Below are positions 1 to 9,984 of a stretch of 64,000 nucleotides of DNA, piece by piece. The notes under the pieces were generated by a model. That model was not told where the DNA came from and did not search any database. It worked only from the letters and a program-made list of their open reading frames with translations. The DNA lies in assembly GCA_002633005.1 (NCBI GenBank), contig NMRA01000492.1:70083-134082 (forward strand), given 5' to 3'. The stretch's first letter is position 1. Every line of letters starts with the position of its first letter. The position numbers and the translations under genes are program-made. This DNA is from Phoronis australis. Its lineage: Eukaryota > Phoronida > Phoronidae.

Positions 1-172
1 TGGTAAAAACTTTTCAATTTGGTACACATTATGGGGAAATGACATTCAGTGACTGCATCGATTGTCTTATTGTCAGTAGAAAGCCCGTTAATATTACACT
101 TTGATGATCGAATAAATTTTTCATCAACAGGTAAGTTTGTCACTAATTATTTAAACCACAATATTTTCTCAG

Positions 173-263
173 TTTTAAAGCCCCATACGGTGAAGTTGTG
201 CTTATTCTTGATGAAGCTGAAATGATTAGCGAGTACCCTTGCGAATTGTCGTTTCCCTGTTGA
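173..263 (+). CDS. candidate terminal coding exon, gene unknown
   Basis: A possible 3' terminal exon of a gene lying left of the window. A pyrimidine-rich acceptor (TATTTTCTCAG, ending at 172) is followed by one leftover base and 29 open codons ending at TGA 261-263. The peptide begins FKAPYGEVVLILDEAEM and ends ELSFPC, and its acidic/hydrophobic mix looks more protein-like than the AT-rich DNA around it. A possible preceding exon is open in frame 3 from base 3 to 104, with a GTCAGT donor-like site inside, but the join was not resolved. I do not recognise the family. It could be chance. Confidence 0.25.
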
Positions 264-370
264 CCTCTAGAAATGTGCAGCGACCAAAATGAAGTATTGC
301 CTTTGTTTGCATTTGATTTGTTTGTGTGTGTAATTATTTTTAGAGCTTTCTTAAGAAGGCCTTTGAACAA

Positions 371-825
371 TTTTAAGTTTCATGTTAACATGTCCACAAC
401 AAAAGTTCCACATGCAAGAAAAGTATATAAAGAAACATTGTTAAAAACAATTGTAATTTTCCCACGCACTTGATTCCATAATCAGGCATATCAAGGGCTG
501 AATTTCTGAATTAGGTTCAATTCTCTCAGGTTATTGCTGAAGGATTGCTTTTCACTTTGTCCAAAGGTAAAATAGACGGTCGTTTTCTCTCAGCTGTAAC
601 AGAATAGTCAGAGAAATATTAGCAAATTATAAAAGAAAACACAAGACAAAACTACTTTTGCAAGGCAGAACATACTTGACGTTTCATCTTCATGTTTATA
701 TGTAGAAACTAATAATCTTTGTACCCAAGTCTTATTTAAGATCTGAATTAAACTATGTGAAACAGGATAACAGTGATTTAATAATGTATATTTCTCACGA
801 CACCTAGAATGTGCATCTGACCCGT
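371..825. other. no gene recognised
   Basis: AT-rich sequence with stops in all frames. On the minus strand a TTCTGTTACAG acceptor near 600 precedes about 22 open codons. That would suit a short terminal exon, but nothing links it to the channel gene. Confidence 0.4.
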
Positions 826-1822
826 AGGCGGATTTAGGGGGGGCAGGGCCCCCCCCTTGGCTGCCACAAAAAATAATGAAAACAGCAAGAGCGTAGGGAA
901 ATGTTGAGTTTATTAATTAACCCCGGTAATTAAAAGCATACGGATGAAACAAGATTTAAATGTGTGCAGTTTCAGTGTTTGGGGGGGCTGAGATTCAATT
1001 TCAAGTGTTAAATTCGGAACACGGCGCATTCGTAACGGAACTATGGCTAAGTATAGGCTCTCCCGTGATATCCCAGGCGACCGGCAGTGGCGCTGCGCAC
1101 TACGACTCCGTTTCCGTCGTCTGCTCCACTGTGCAATGAAGAAAATTTACTTCATTTTTTAAAGAAAATGGAACCTGATCCACGATGAAAAAACAGAAGC
1201 TGCTGGTAAGATGTGAATTTTAATCGAAGCCTGAGTGAATTACTCAGAAACTCATAATTTTCTCTTTCCCAAACCTTAACTCAAGACGATTTCCAAAGCA
1301 ATCCCGTTATTATTGCCAACACGAAAAAACAGATTTGGTCTTTTGGGCATTTGAAAACTATTTTAAACACAACAAATTTGTTAAGAACCGATTGCACAAA
1401 ATATAAAACGTGTAATAAGCATTACAAAAAGAAGTGGGTTTCGCGCGCAAACGCTGTGGACCATAAACAAGAAGGTGTCTTATCTTGTATCTAGTAGCTA
1501 TGTCGTGGCGGTGTAGTGGTAAAGCACGCGCGCTCTAACCGCTAGGTCGTGAGTTCAAGTCTCTGAAAATTGTAGTGTTTCCTGTTTGACACGTTCTCCG
1601 ATTTTTTGCTTTTTTTTCTTGGATAACAATTCAGGAATTAAGGAAAATGCTTGATTTTTAGAGGAAAAAAACAGAAAATTTTCCTGTGCGGGTGGGGAGC
1701 TCCTCTCCCAACCTCCCCCTATTCGGTGCTATGCGCATCTACAATCGTGGTTTGCGCAAATGCTTACAGCCGGACAAAATGTTGGGCCCCCCCTCTTGTG
1801 ATATCCTAGATCCGCCACTGTG
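826..1822 (+). repeat. GGCGGATTTAGG-ended non-autonomous DNA element, long copy
   Basis: The left end reads GGCGGATTTAGGGGGG and the right end CCTAGATCCGCCACTG, so the termini are inverted and resemble hAT-type CAGTGGCGGATC ends (superfamily inferred). The interior at about 938-1225 matches the element at 2633-3139 base for base over most of its length, which defines a family. This copy carries about 460 bases (1226-1690) that the other lacks, including a tRNA-like stretch. It has no transposase ORF. The first five bases of the left terminus are changed and I found no clear 8-bp target duplication. Confidence 0.6.
1500..1566 (+). repeat. tRNA-like (SINE-type) sequence
   Basis: An A-box-like GGCGGTGTAGTGGTAAAG is followed about 30 bases later by a B-box-like GTGAGTTCAAGTC, the layout of a tRNA-derived SINE promoter. 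It does not fold into a complete cloverleaf by eye and has no obvious acceptor-stem partner, so it is not called a tRNA gene. It sits in the part of the surrounding element that the sister copy lacks, consistent with a SINE fragment inserted there. Confidence 0.4.
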
Positions 1823-2111
1823 ACTTCAACAAGTAAAATTCATTCTAGGTGTCAATTTTTATTCCAATGCAATTTTATGACGTTTACGGAATACATGTAG
1901 CTTATTCATGTTNTCCCCCTATTCGGTGCTATGCGCATCTACAATCGTGGTTTGCGCAAATGCTTACAGCCGGACAAAATGTTGGGCCCCCCTCTTGTGA
2001 TATCCTAGATCCGCCACTGTGACTTCAACAAGTAAAATTCATTCTAGGTGTCAATTTTTATTCCAATGCAATTTTATGACGTTTACTGAATACATGTAGC
2101 TTATTCATGTT
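1714..2111. repeat. about 199-bp direct duplication split by a single N (probable unmerged contig overlap)
   Basis: Bases 1714-1912 and 1914-2111 are the same sequence except for one base in a C run and one substitution. The left copy ends exactly at the N at 1913 and the right copy begins directly after it, as expected when overlapping contig ends are scaffolded without merging. Part of the small element's right end and its flank is therefore probably counted twice. Confidence 0.8.
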
Positions 2112-2388
2112 AATTCGGTAACTAATCTGGTAGTCCTGGGAGTGGGGTCCGCTATAAAACAAAGAAACTCACTCGTCTAAAGAATTTTATTGGACATAGC
2201 ATACCTTTGAAGAGAAACTGCTGTGAAAAAGTCACCCTTGACTTCTGAGCGTCACGTACCATACACCTCTTATATTGGGCGCATTCCCACCCCTGGAGGA
2301 CAATTTGTGTATATGTGCTGCTAGCCTACCCGGCATCCGAGTTCTGGGTGAGTTTCCGAAATGAAACACTTAGTTCCATTCAATAAAC

Positions 2389-2603
2389 CTGATATTCAGT
2401 GGGGTAATTGGTGGAGATAACATCACCGAACGATGTCGATAGAAACTTGATTGCTAAAAACTTACCAAGTAACGTTATGTAGTCTCCCAAAGGGGCTTTG
2501 GCATCCACACACTTTATGTCAGTTGGTTGACCCATTTGACCGCAATTCTCCACGAATGTAGTAACCTTAGGTCTTTTGGTACTTTGTGACCACCTGTCGA
2601 AGA
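2389..2603 (-). CDS. ion channel exon 3: extracellular loop and pore-like segment
   Basis: Third recognised exon of the minus-strand channel gene. The acceptor is GCAAG (AG at 2605-2604) and the donor is CAG|GTTTAT (weak). The phase-1 end of exon 2 joins in frame to give 72 open codons ending in phase 0. Two cysteines lie in the loop (ENCGQ, IKCVD). GDYITLL matches the start of a pore helix and STSFGDVISTN resembles the filter block (T-x-x-G-F/Y-G-D) of CNG/KCNH-type channels, but serine replaces the first filter glycine. The pore helix differs by one residue from the usual spacing. A GTAAGT followed after six bases by TTTAG lies inside it, so an alternative donor there is possible. The exon is supported by position, phase and motif, not by database comparison. 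Confidence 0.5.
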
Positions 2604-2632
2604 CTTGCACCAGGGAAAATAGCAATGATACA

Positions 2633-3139
2633 TAGGCGGATTTAGGGGGGCCCAGGGGGACCGCCCCCCCCCCCTTGGCTGCCGCAAAAAAATAAAACAG
2701 CAAGAGCGTAGGGTAATTAACATTATACGACGGAAACAAGATTGAAATGTGTGCAGTTTTAGTGTGTTTGGGGGGGGCTCAGATCCAATTTCAAGTGTCA
2801 AATTCGGAATACGGCTCAATCGTAACGGAACTGTGGCTAAGTATAGGCTCTCCCGCGATATCCCAGGCGATCGGCAGTGGCGCTGCGCACTACGACTCAG
2901 TTTCCGTCGTCTGCTTCACTGTGCAATGAAGAAAATTACTTCATTTTTTAAAGAAAATGGAATCTGAGTGACGATGAAAAAACAGAAGCTGCTGGTAAGA
3001 TGTGAATTTTAATCGCAAACCCCCCTCCGGACCTCCCCCCCATTGGGTGCTTTGCGCATCTACATGTACAATCGTGCTTTGCGCAAATGTTTACAGACAA
3101 AATGTTGGGCCCCTCCTTGTGATATCCTAGATCCATCAC
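2633..3139 (+). repeat. GGCGGATTTAGG-ended element, short copy, next to channel exon 3
   Basis: Same family as 826-1822, with the same GGCGGATTTAGGGGGG left end, shared interior and CCTAGATCCATCACTG right end. It is about 500 bp because the 460-bp middle part is absent. Seen from the minus-strand channel gene, its nearest end is about 30 bases upstream of the exon 3 acceptor, where a branch point and pyrimidine tract are expected. Confidence 0.65.
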
Positions 3140-3255
3140 TGTAACAAGGCTTTGCGCGACGACGTATTTTTATAACAATCCATCTTTTTACCAGCTGTTT
3201 ACATGCAGACAGCGACGCATGCGCAATTCAATCACCACTAGCACAGCAGCGACAC

Positions 3256-3831
3256 CGCGAGGAGAATTCTCCGAATAGCCCCATTACCATCTTTTCAGAT
3301 ACCCAGGCAGCAATAAAGGCCCTTAAGAAACTAAGGGCCAACTCTCGTTGTGTTAATGATTGTATTAATGCGCTTAACAAACTTCCAATTGAAAGAACCG
3401 TCAATATACAGTGGGTCAGGGCCCATGTGGGAATTGGTGGCAATGAGAATGCAGACAGACTCGCAAAGATAGGAGCAAGCGTTCTGCATTTTGTGCCTGA
3501 ACCTGCTATCCCGGTATCTTACGGATGTTGCAGGATGAGTATACGCAACTGGGTACATACCCAGTCAGCATCCCAGTGGGCATCACTTAACTCCTGCAGA
3601 GAGACCAAGGAGAATTTTCCCAAAGTGATCAAACCAAAAGGTTCAAAAAACCTTCTGAGTCTAGTTAGATTGGGTATAAGACACGTTATTCAAATTTTGA
3701 CGGACCACTGCAACCTAGCCCGACACAGACACATTACTGGGCATATGGGGAGCCCTGTTTGTACCGAGTGTGGTACTGACGTAAAATCTCCTAAACACCT
3801 GGTAAAGTCTTGCCCACCTTTTATAGGCTAA
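3256..3831 (+). pseudogene. LINE ORF2 3' remnant: RNase H domain and CCHC-like tail
   Basis: A 5'-truncated non-LTR retrotransposon piece, open in one frame to the TAG at 3829. ITIFSDTQAAIKAL gives the RNase H aspartate motif, and WVRAHVGIGGNENADRLA is the H-x-G-x-x-G-N-E-x-A-D motif of I/Jockey/R1-type LINEs. About 90 residues later comes a C-x2-C-x9-H-x4-C pattern (VCTECG to KSCPP) typical of the C-terminus of these ORFs. No reverse transcriptase lies upstream, where other repeats start. It sits in the large second intron of the channel, in opposite orientation. Confidence 0.75.
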
Positions 3832-4078
3832 GGAGCAGCCTACTGGATGGCACTGTTACATGACTACAACATATAGTGCATGGCAACAAATGGAAACGTC
3901 TGTCCGTTTTCCTAAAGGAGACTGGCAGACTAGAAAACTTTCTTCACGAGGAGCCATAATTGGGCTCTCGTGCTTTTGCTCAGACGTCTTGTGCAATGGA
4001 CCCAACCATGAGGCCTGCGCGCGTCTGATGCACCGCAAATGACAACAGACCACCTGCACTGTTTTTTTTAAACTTGGG

Positions 4079-4345
4079 AGATGATGACAGCTTCGCAACA
4101 GCAAAAATTGTTCTGAAATTAATAAAACCAACCAGTTCCGATAATTTGTTGGGACATGTACGCAACCTCGTGGAAGAAGAACAGTTGATCGGATAATCGG
4201 TGAGTAGAGAAACTTGCAAATAAGTGCTGCTATATTTCATGGCGCCGAAAGCGGACGCAAAAGATCGCTCCACAACTTTAACAGCAAGCTAATGGTAGAA
4301 CGCCAACTTTTCCAACACCGGTAAATAATTTAGTTCACTCAAGGA
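4079..4345 (+). repeat. dispersed repeat, left member of an inverted pair
   Basis: About 265 bases, beginning GATGATGACAGCTTCG and ending CCAACACCGGTAAATAATT, are clearly homologous to the reverse complement of 9479-9784, with scattered indels. It has no ORF of note. Target duplications were not found, so SINE or fragmented-element origin is open. Confidence 0.55.
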
Positions 4346-6082
4346 AGAGTTTATTTTTTAATGACACTAACTTTGTATCACTTTTTTGTTACGCAGGCTT
4401 GGATTAGTGACACGAAATATAGGCTTGAAACAACTAGAACATTCAAGCGTATAGGCGTGACATTAGTCTGTAGGAGTTGAGGGTAGAGGCTGTTGAAGGG
4501 TCGGGTAAAGCAAGGAGTGTCCATGGGAAGGAAGACAGGGGTGTCAAATCCAAAATGGGATGTACTGGAGAGGAATGGAAAGGGCGGGGCGTTCAATCCA
4601 AAATTTGTCACATGTGGTTTTCAGGAAGAAAACCCAGTATTTTTTATTTTGGAAATGGCATAATATATATTTCGTCTAGTCGATATTCTCCGAAAATGTA
4701 AGTTTAAACTGCCCTTAATCTCGCTTTTACTTATTAGCTAACCACACGAGAACCCGTTTGTCTACACTACCTAATTACATTGTCAAGATGTTGGACGAAA
4801 TCGTGGAATCGTGTATATCAAGCATATGTTGCGTTTGAATCAATTAAGGATTCTGGCGATGACGTAGACAAAATTCATCCAAAAAGCGTTAGTAGCTGAT
4901 CATTACGTTACATTATATTTGGCAATAAAAGTGGTGCTTTAAACAAGCATACGGCATGCAAGAGCCAAATTTACATGTAACATAGTTCAAGGTAGGCTTT
5001 AACATTTAAAAATCTCTAAATCTTTCTTAAACATTGAAACACTATAAACAATGCAATTTGTGACTTTCGTTTTTTGTTACTGTTTTTTTTTCTTAAAACC
5101 TTGTCCGTACACCGTGCGTGCGTGCGTGCGTGCGCGCGTGCGCGCATCCATATCAAGCTGCCAGGAATTACCTACTTATTCATACACACGTGAAGCATGC
5201 TCATTTATGTCAATTATTTGGAATAAATAGAATGTACGCTCACTTTTTAGTAGTTTTGAATTCAAGTATTTATTTTGTACAGACGTCGGTGGTGGTGTTG
5301 ACGCTGATTGTAATCCAAATGAATGTGATTGTGGTGGTCACGGCGGGGGGTATAGTCGGTGGGCCAGAATTTATAGGGCCTCTAGAAAATGGTTTTTGTG
5401 AGTACTTTAGGGGGCAATTTTATTTTGGTGTTTTTTTAATTCATTTATTAGAGTGTTTTCAAAATCTAAAAAGTTCCCACATATAAAGTTGCACATTTTT
5501 GAGAAATTTGAGTTTGAAGTTACCTAATAATCACCAAAGAGCTTAATAGTAAACTTATATTTGTAAAAACAACAGTTTTGGTGACTTTTTTGTAAAACAA
5601 GTAATATAGTCCCATCAGTGCCATTGTATTGAACAATATTACACTCACATTACATGTTTTACTATTGAAGATTAATTGTAAACAGTGAAATTTTAAAAAA
5701 TGTAAAGAGACACCTAGTGGCAAAAATGCAAACTAAGTCTGAAAGTTATCCTGGCATTGTCTGGCAACAAAAATAACACAAAACACTTGAGACTGGGCAA
5801 AATTTGTGCCTCAATTTCTAAAACATTGACTAATGGTGTAAAGTATAGCTTGTTTGCATAATACACCAGAAATACGTTATAGTACAAAAACATATAGTTG
5901 AATGATCTCTGTGAATGTGCACACAGACTGTGTGAAAATAATAGATTATTCTGACAGCGTTTATCAAGCAGTATGAGGCAAATACATGACAATGATCAAA
6001 GTATGTACTTTTTATGACTTAATCAACAAATAAAATTAACTTTTTAATACAAAAAAACGAAATAACGGGGTTGGATGTCCAT
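4346..6082. other. no gene; repeat fragments and a GCGT microsatellite
   Basis: No coding region recognised. A purine-pyrimidine run of GTGC/GC units (5115-5146) could adopt Z-DNA. A repeat at 5353-5500 has an inverted partner at 8590-8731. Confidence 0.45.
5353..5500 (+). repeat. dispersed repeat, left member of second inverted pair
   Basis: TAGTCGGTGGGCCAGA, GTGAGTACTTT and AAAAAGTTCCCA occur here in the same order as in the reverse complement of 8590-8731. The pair nests inside the 4079/9479 pair. Confidence 0.5.
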
Positions 6083-6747
6083 TTAGGGTTGACTTGTCAA
6101 AGAACTATCCAATGTTATGCAGTCAGTGTTGGTCGTGTTACTACAGTTGTCATAGCTGCACATTTCTGTACAGTTTGACACAGCATTGCAGCACAAACTC
6201 AGTTTCCCAGCACACATGTTCTTTTTGCACTTGCAGCGTTCATCATTTAGTACTGTCAATGAAGATGCGGTCATTGCGGCTGCCATACATTTTAACTGCA
6301 AAGCTCCACCGCCAAGGAGCCAACTATGGTCGATTAGAGAGGGTACAGCACTGCACACTGGTGACTGGCCCACAGGCAATGAAGGGTCAAACACTAAGTC
6401 CTTGTTTGGAGGCGGGCAGGATTTGGGCAAACGCTTGATTCAAAATATGTTATAATGAACTGTGTTAATTAGAGTCAGCAAGTGAATTATTGAACAGTAG
6501 CCTCAATTCACTTTCGTATCTCTTAGTCGGGCACAAACTACAACAGCGAGTAGCTCCAACAATATTTTTTAAGATTGCCTGTCCAAATAACTTCATGCAC
6601 ACCAGCTTTCGGAAGAACAGCTTCAAAGTCTTGCTTTAGTTTTGAAAGGCAAATGACATCTCCTTGTGTTAGAAGCTTTGATTCAATGAACTCCAAACAA
6701 AACTGTAGAAAAACATCTCTGAAAACTGTGGATTCGTCACTCTTCAC
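6083..6747 (-). pseudogene. decayed transposon-type protein with CXC-like cysteine cluster
   Basis: Two open pieces lie in order on the minus strand. The first (6747-6538) contains FRDVFLQFCLEFIESKLL and LSKLKQDFEAVL. It resembles, from memory only, a helical region of multicopy invertebrate proteins of probable transposon origin. The second (6430-6083) carries a cysteine-rich stretch from CKCKKNMC to CSYDNCSN, like the CXC-type zinc cluster at the end of such proteins. The middle is missing and stops interrupt it, so it is a relic. Not certain without a search. Confidence 0.4.
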
Positions 6748-8075
6748 AACCGTTGTCTTTCTATTTTTTATAGCATGATGATCTGTGGTACTTGGCTTCT
6801 AAGACACAAGGTATTTATCTTTGAATTTCATGGGCATATTCAGGGCTCTGGACTGAGCTGTTGCTTGCGATACAAGTCCAACTGAAAAAACCCGAACTTT
6901 TAACACTAATTTAACATTCAACTATGAGTGAGTTGGCATGCAACTTTTTCAGACGGACTTATCAGGAACTGATCCACCACCAGCCTAACAAATTTACATG
7001 CCGTCTGATCTGCAGCCTAGAAATGTTATCTCGTCTAATACTTAGAGTAGTTGATGCAACTCAAAATAAATCAGCTGATATACCAGTGCAGTGATTGAAA
7101 TCAGATGCTCAAACCATAGTCAATCGATTTACACTTAAGGTAATCAACGTTTGACGAAATGGACAGTGGCTTCCATCGTCCTCAAATTTCGTCGGCGACG
7201 ATGGCCACTTAGGCACTTTAATTTAATTATCATTGCAGCTACCTAAGTAATTAATGTTTACAAAAAATTGAGAAGAGGTTCCCCCTATCCCAGGACTAAG
7301 GCAGGGGATGACAGCCACTTGGGCATGTTGTTTGCAACCATCTACTCAATTTAACCTTCTCAAAAAAATTTTGACTTAAAGTGCTTTAAAATCACACCCA
7401 CAGTATAACGCCATAGGATTATCCCTTAGCGCAAGCAGTGTCGATGTGGCAACTGAACAATGGAGTGTTCGAAAAACAGAATTGCAGGAGTATTTGTTTA
7501 AACTGGGAACAAATGAAAACATTAACAACCTCCTCAGAGGCATCTCTCTGCGAGGTACTTCTAAACTTATAGGAACATAATTTGCCGAAAAGCATCCGGC
7601 ATATGGAGTACCTATGGTATGATCATCGTCTCTACTGGTTCAGCGGTATTGTCTAAGGCCTAGGCAGCCAAGGGGCTGAACAAGTTAAAAAAAACAACTG
7701 GTGATAATACTGAAACACACATGGAAAACACCAAGATGTACTTTTCAAAAACACGTACCTGTTTTTGAAGGCTATACTTCTTTCTCTTTCTTGAAATATG
7801 GTCCATAATATACTTTTCCTGCTAACAAATGTTGCACTCATGTTTCAGAATGTTCCTATCTTATTCAGGTTAATTGGGTGTTTCAGATTTTGGAAGTATA
7901 ATTGATTTTCGTGGGAAATCTTGGATAACATCTGTATCACTTTCCGCAACTTCAGCTTTATTACTACTGTTGGTGCCTTGAAACGTTGCTATGCCGTTTT
8001 ATGTCCTTTCAATTTTTTGGTCTGACAAATGGTCTTCTAGTCTACAGTACTCAGCAGTGTACTGTGTAGGCTACA
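6748..8075. other. no gene recognised
   Basis: AT-rich intronic sequence of the channel gene with only short open frames. No conserved motif, RNA gene or terminal repeat was seen. Confidence 0.4.
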
Positions 8076-8212
8076 ACAGGGCCCGGTCTCCAATCTTTTT
8101 ACTCAAAATGGAACTCCAAATTAGGTTTGGCATTTTCTACTCTACTTTTGGGTGAAATCAAGATAAGTGTCTATTATTCTATGCTCGAGTACACAATAAC
8201 TTACGTAGATAA
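8076..8212 (+). repeat. GGGCCCGGTCTCC TIR element, cut by assembly gap
   Basis: Left part of the same element as the complete copy at 55705-56113: CAGGGCCCGGTCTCC end, then ACTCTACTTTTGGG and TGTCTATTATTCTATGC blocks. It stops at the gap, and the sequence after the gap does not show the element's right end. The missing bases probably include the rest of this element. Confidence 0.75.
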
Positions 8213-8386
8213 NNNNNNNNNNNNNNNNNNNNNNNNNNNNNNNNNNNNNNNNNNNNNNNNNNNNNNNNNNNNNNNNNNNNNNNNNNNNNNNNNNNNNNNN
8301 NNNNNNNNNNNNNNNNNNNNNNNNNNNNNNNNNNNNNNNNNNNNNNNNNNNNNNNNNNNNNNNNNNNNNNNNNNNNNNNNNNNNNN
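8213..8386. other. assembly gap (174 N)
   Basis: Run of undetermined bases. Open frames that run through it are artefacts. Confidence 0.95.
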
Positions 8387-8589
8387 AGCTTCTTTAGGCT
8401 CTGACATCACAATTTTGTGCTGTTTGATAAACCTTGAATTATACAGGCATCACACTCCATGGGAGCAGCCATATTGAAGTAACTAAGCACAACAATACAA
8501 TCTGGCTCTCTGATTGGTCAATTTAATAGAAAAGCGCCACCAAGTGGCAGGAATGTGCATCATATTTTGTGCAACAAAAACACCTTTTT

Positions 8590-8731
8590 TAAAAAAAATG
8601 TGCAAGTGTAGACCTGGGAACTTTTTGGAATTTGATTTATAGGTATATTATCTAGCCACATAGAAAAAACTAGGTTGCCCCCCCCAAAGTACTCACAAGG
8701 ATGAACGCTATGAGATCTGGCCCACCGACTA
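8590..8731 (-). repeat. dispersed repeat, right member of second inverted pair
   Basis: Reverse-complement counterpart of 5353-5500, sharing AGTACTCAC, TGGGAACTTTTT and TCTGGCCCACCGACTA in mirrored order. Confidence 0.5.
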
Positions 8732-8937
8732 GTAGTAGCATTGGAATTTTGGCATTGCTATTGTGGTAGGGATGACTTAACTGACACCGATACTGGAAAT
8801 ATCGGTGGCACATGGAAGCATCTCTGATATTGGTCACGTGTCCATGGTAAATACAAGGCTGCCTTGTTGGTATATAAAAATTGCGATTGCATTAAATCGA
8901 TATACCATGACGCTAATTTTATAAAGTTTGTTCTTAC

Positions 8938-9117
8938 TTTGTTCAAACGTATGGGCCCAACTGGGTATAAGGCAGTAGCCGTAGGTGAGGTCATCCTCTG
9001 ACGTCCGGTTGGTCCCAACTTGGTCAGTAGTGGGTAGATTATTTCCAATGCAGGAGGTCCTATACCAGAAGCAGGCTGCGACGTGCGTGAAAAGCAGGCA
9101 TATTATCAAATACTTAG
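8938..9117 (-). CDS. ion channel exon 2: S5 and turret
   Basis: Second recognised exon of the channel. The acceptor is GACTAG (AG at 9119-9118) and the donor is A|GTAAGA. It has 180 bases and phase 1 at both ends, so exon 1 joins in frame. The residues KYLIICLLFTHVAACFWY form a hydrophobic helix with the HxxAC(F/I)W signature of S5 in KCNH/CNG-like channels. A polar turret follows with an N-glycosylation-type NRT and SWAHTF, comparable to the SWv position before the pore in the family. Flanking introns are 867 and 6334 bases. Confidence 0.75.
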
Positions 9118-9478
9118 CTAGTCGATGTCGGAACGTGTGGGACCCAATATCTTCTTCGCGACGACCTGTAATTTCGTTAAAGGGTCAGTTTTAAACCTGT
9201 TGTATCCTTTAACTAAACACATTTTCTTTCGAATAGATCACTTTCACAGCGAAACTAAACAATCCTCTGAAACCCTCGCCAACCCTCATAAATTTTGTCG
9301 CTCGTTCGTAATGTGACTAATATTTTGTGCTTGTTAAGGAATTTTAGAGTCTGAATCATCCCTTTATAACCATAGCCTTGGCGCCAAGCTGTATAGTTAT
9401 TATACAGCTTTCCGCCGATATGGGTATAAAAGTAACAAACCGAAATCTGACACAAAATTATAGTCATTGAAACCTACA

Positions 9479-9784
9479 GTCTTCCTTTAGTAAACTAAAT
9501 TTTTTACCGGTGTTGGAAAAATTGGCATTCTGCCGTTATTCTGCTACTAAAACTGTGGTGCGATATTTTGCGTCGGCTTTTGGCGCCAGGAAATATTGCG
9601 TCACCTATTAGCCAGTTTCTTTTTTCCCCGGCTCTTCAATCGACTGTTTTTCTCTTCCACGAGATTGCGTACATGTCACAACAAATTATCGGAAATGGTT
9701 TCACTTCATTATAAGTTTTTAGAAATTTGATACCAGCAAACCGAATTTCAGAGCAAATTTTGCTGCTTCGAAGCTATCATCATG
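9479..9784 (-). repeat. dispersed repeat, right member of inverted pair
   Basis: Reverse-complement homologue of 4079-4345, with ACCGGTGTTGG, GCGTCGGCTTTTGGCGCC and ACAAATTATCGGAA blocks in mirrored order. It lies inside intron 1 of the channel. Confidence 0.55.
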
Positions 9785-9984
9785 TTTCGAAACCCATAAC
9801 AAACAAATTGAAACATCAGCTATTGTTTGGTTTGTTTGTTATGCCTCTCGGTGCTTTGCTACATAGTTGCACACCTGAAGAAAGGAGATTGTTTCGACAA
9901 AACGAGCGACTCTGTATCAAGCTTTCAAACAAAAAGTTTAGTCGTGTTTTCAACGAAGCAATCAGAGCAGTAAAACCAACTCAC

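Noticed and set aside
1500-1566. tRNA gene
   Set aside because: A- and B-box-like sequences are present but stems do not pair into a cloverleaf; kept only as a SINE-like fragment.
1-2388. S6, C-linker and cNBD exons of the channel
   Set aside because: Searched on the minus strand for the remaining channel motifs; nothing convincing between the repeats.
8127-8477. 116-codon open frame
   Set aside because: Runs through the 174-base assembly gap.
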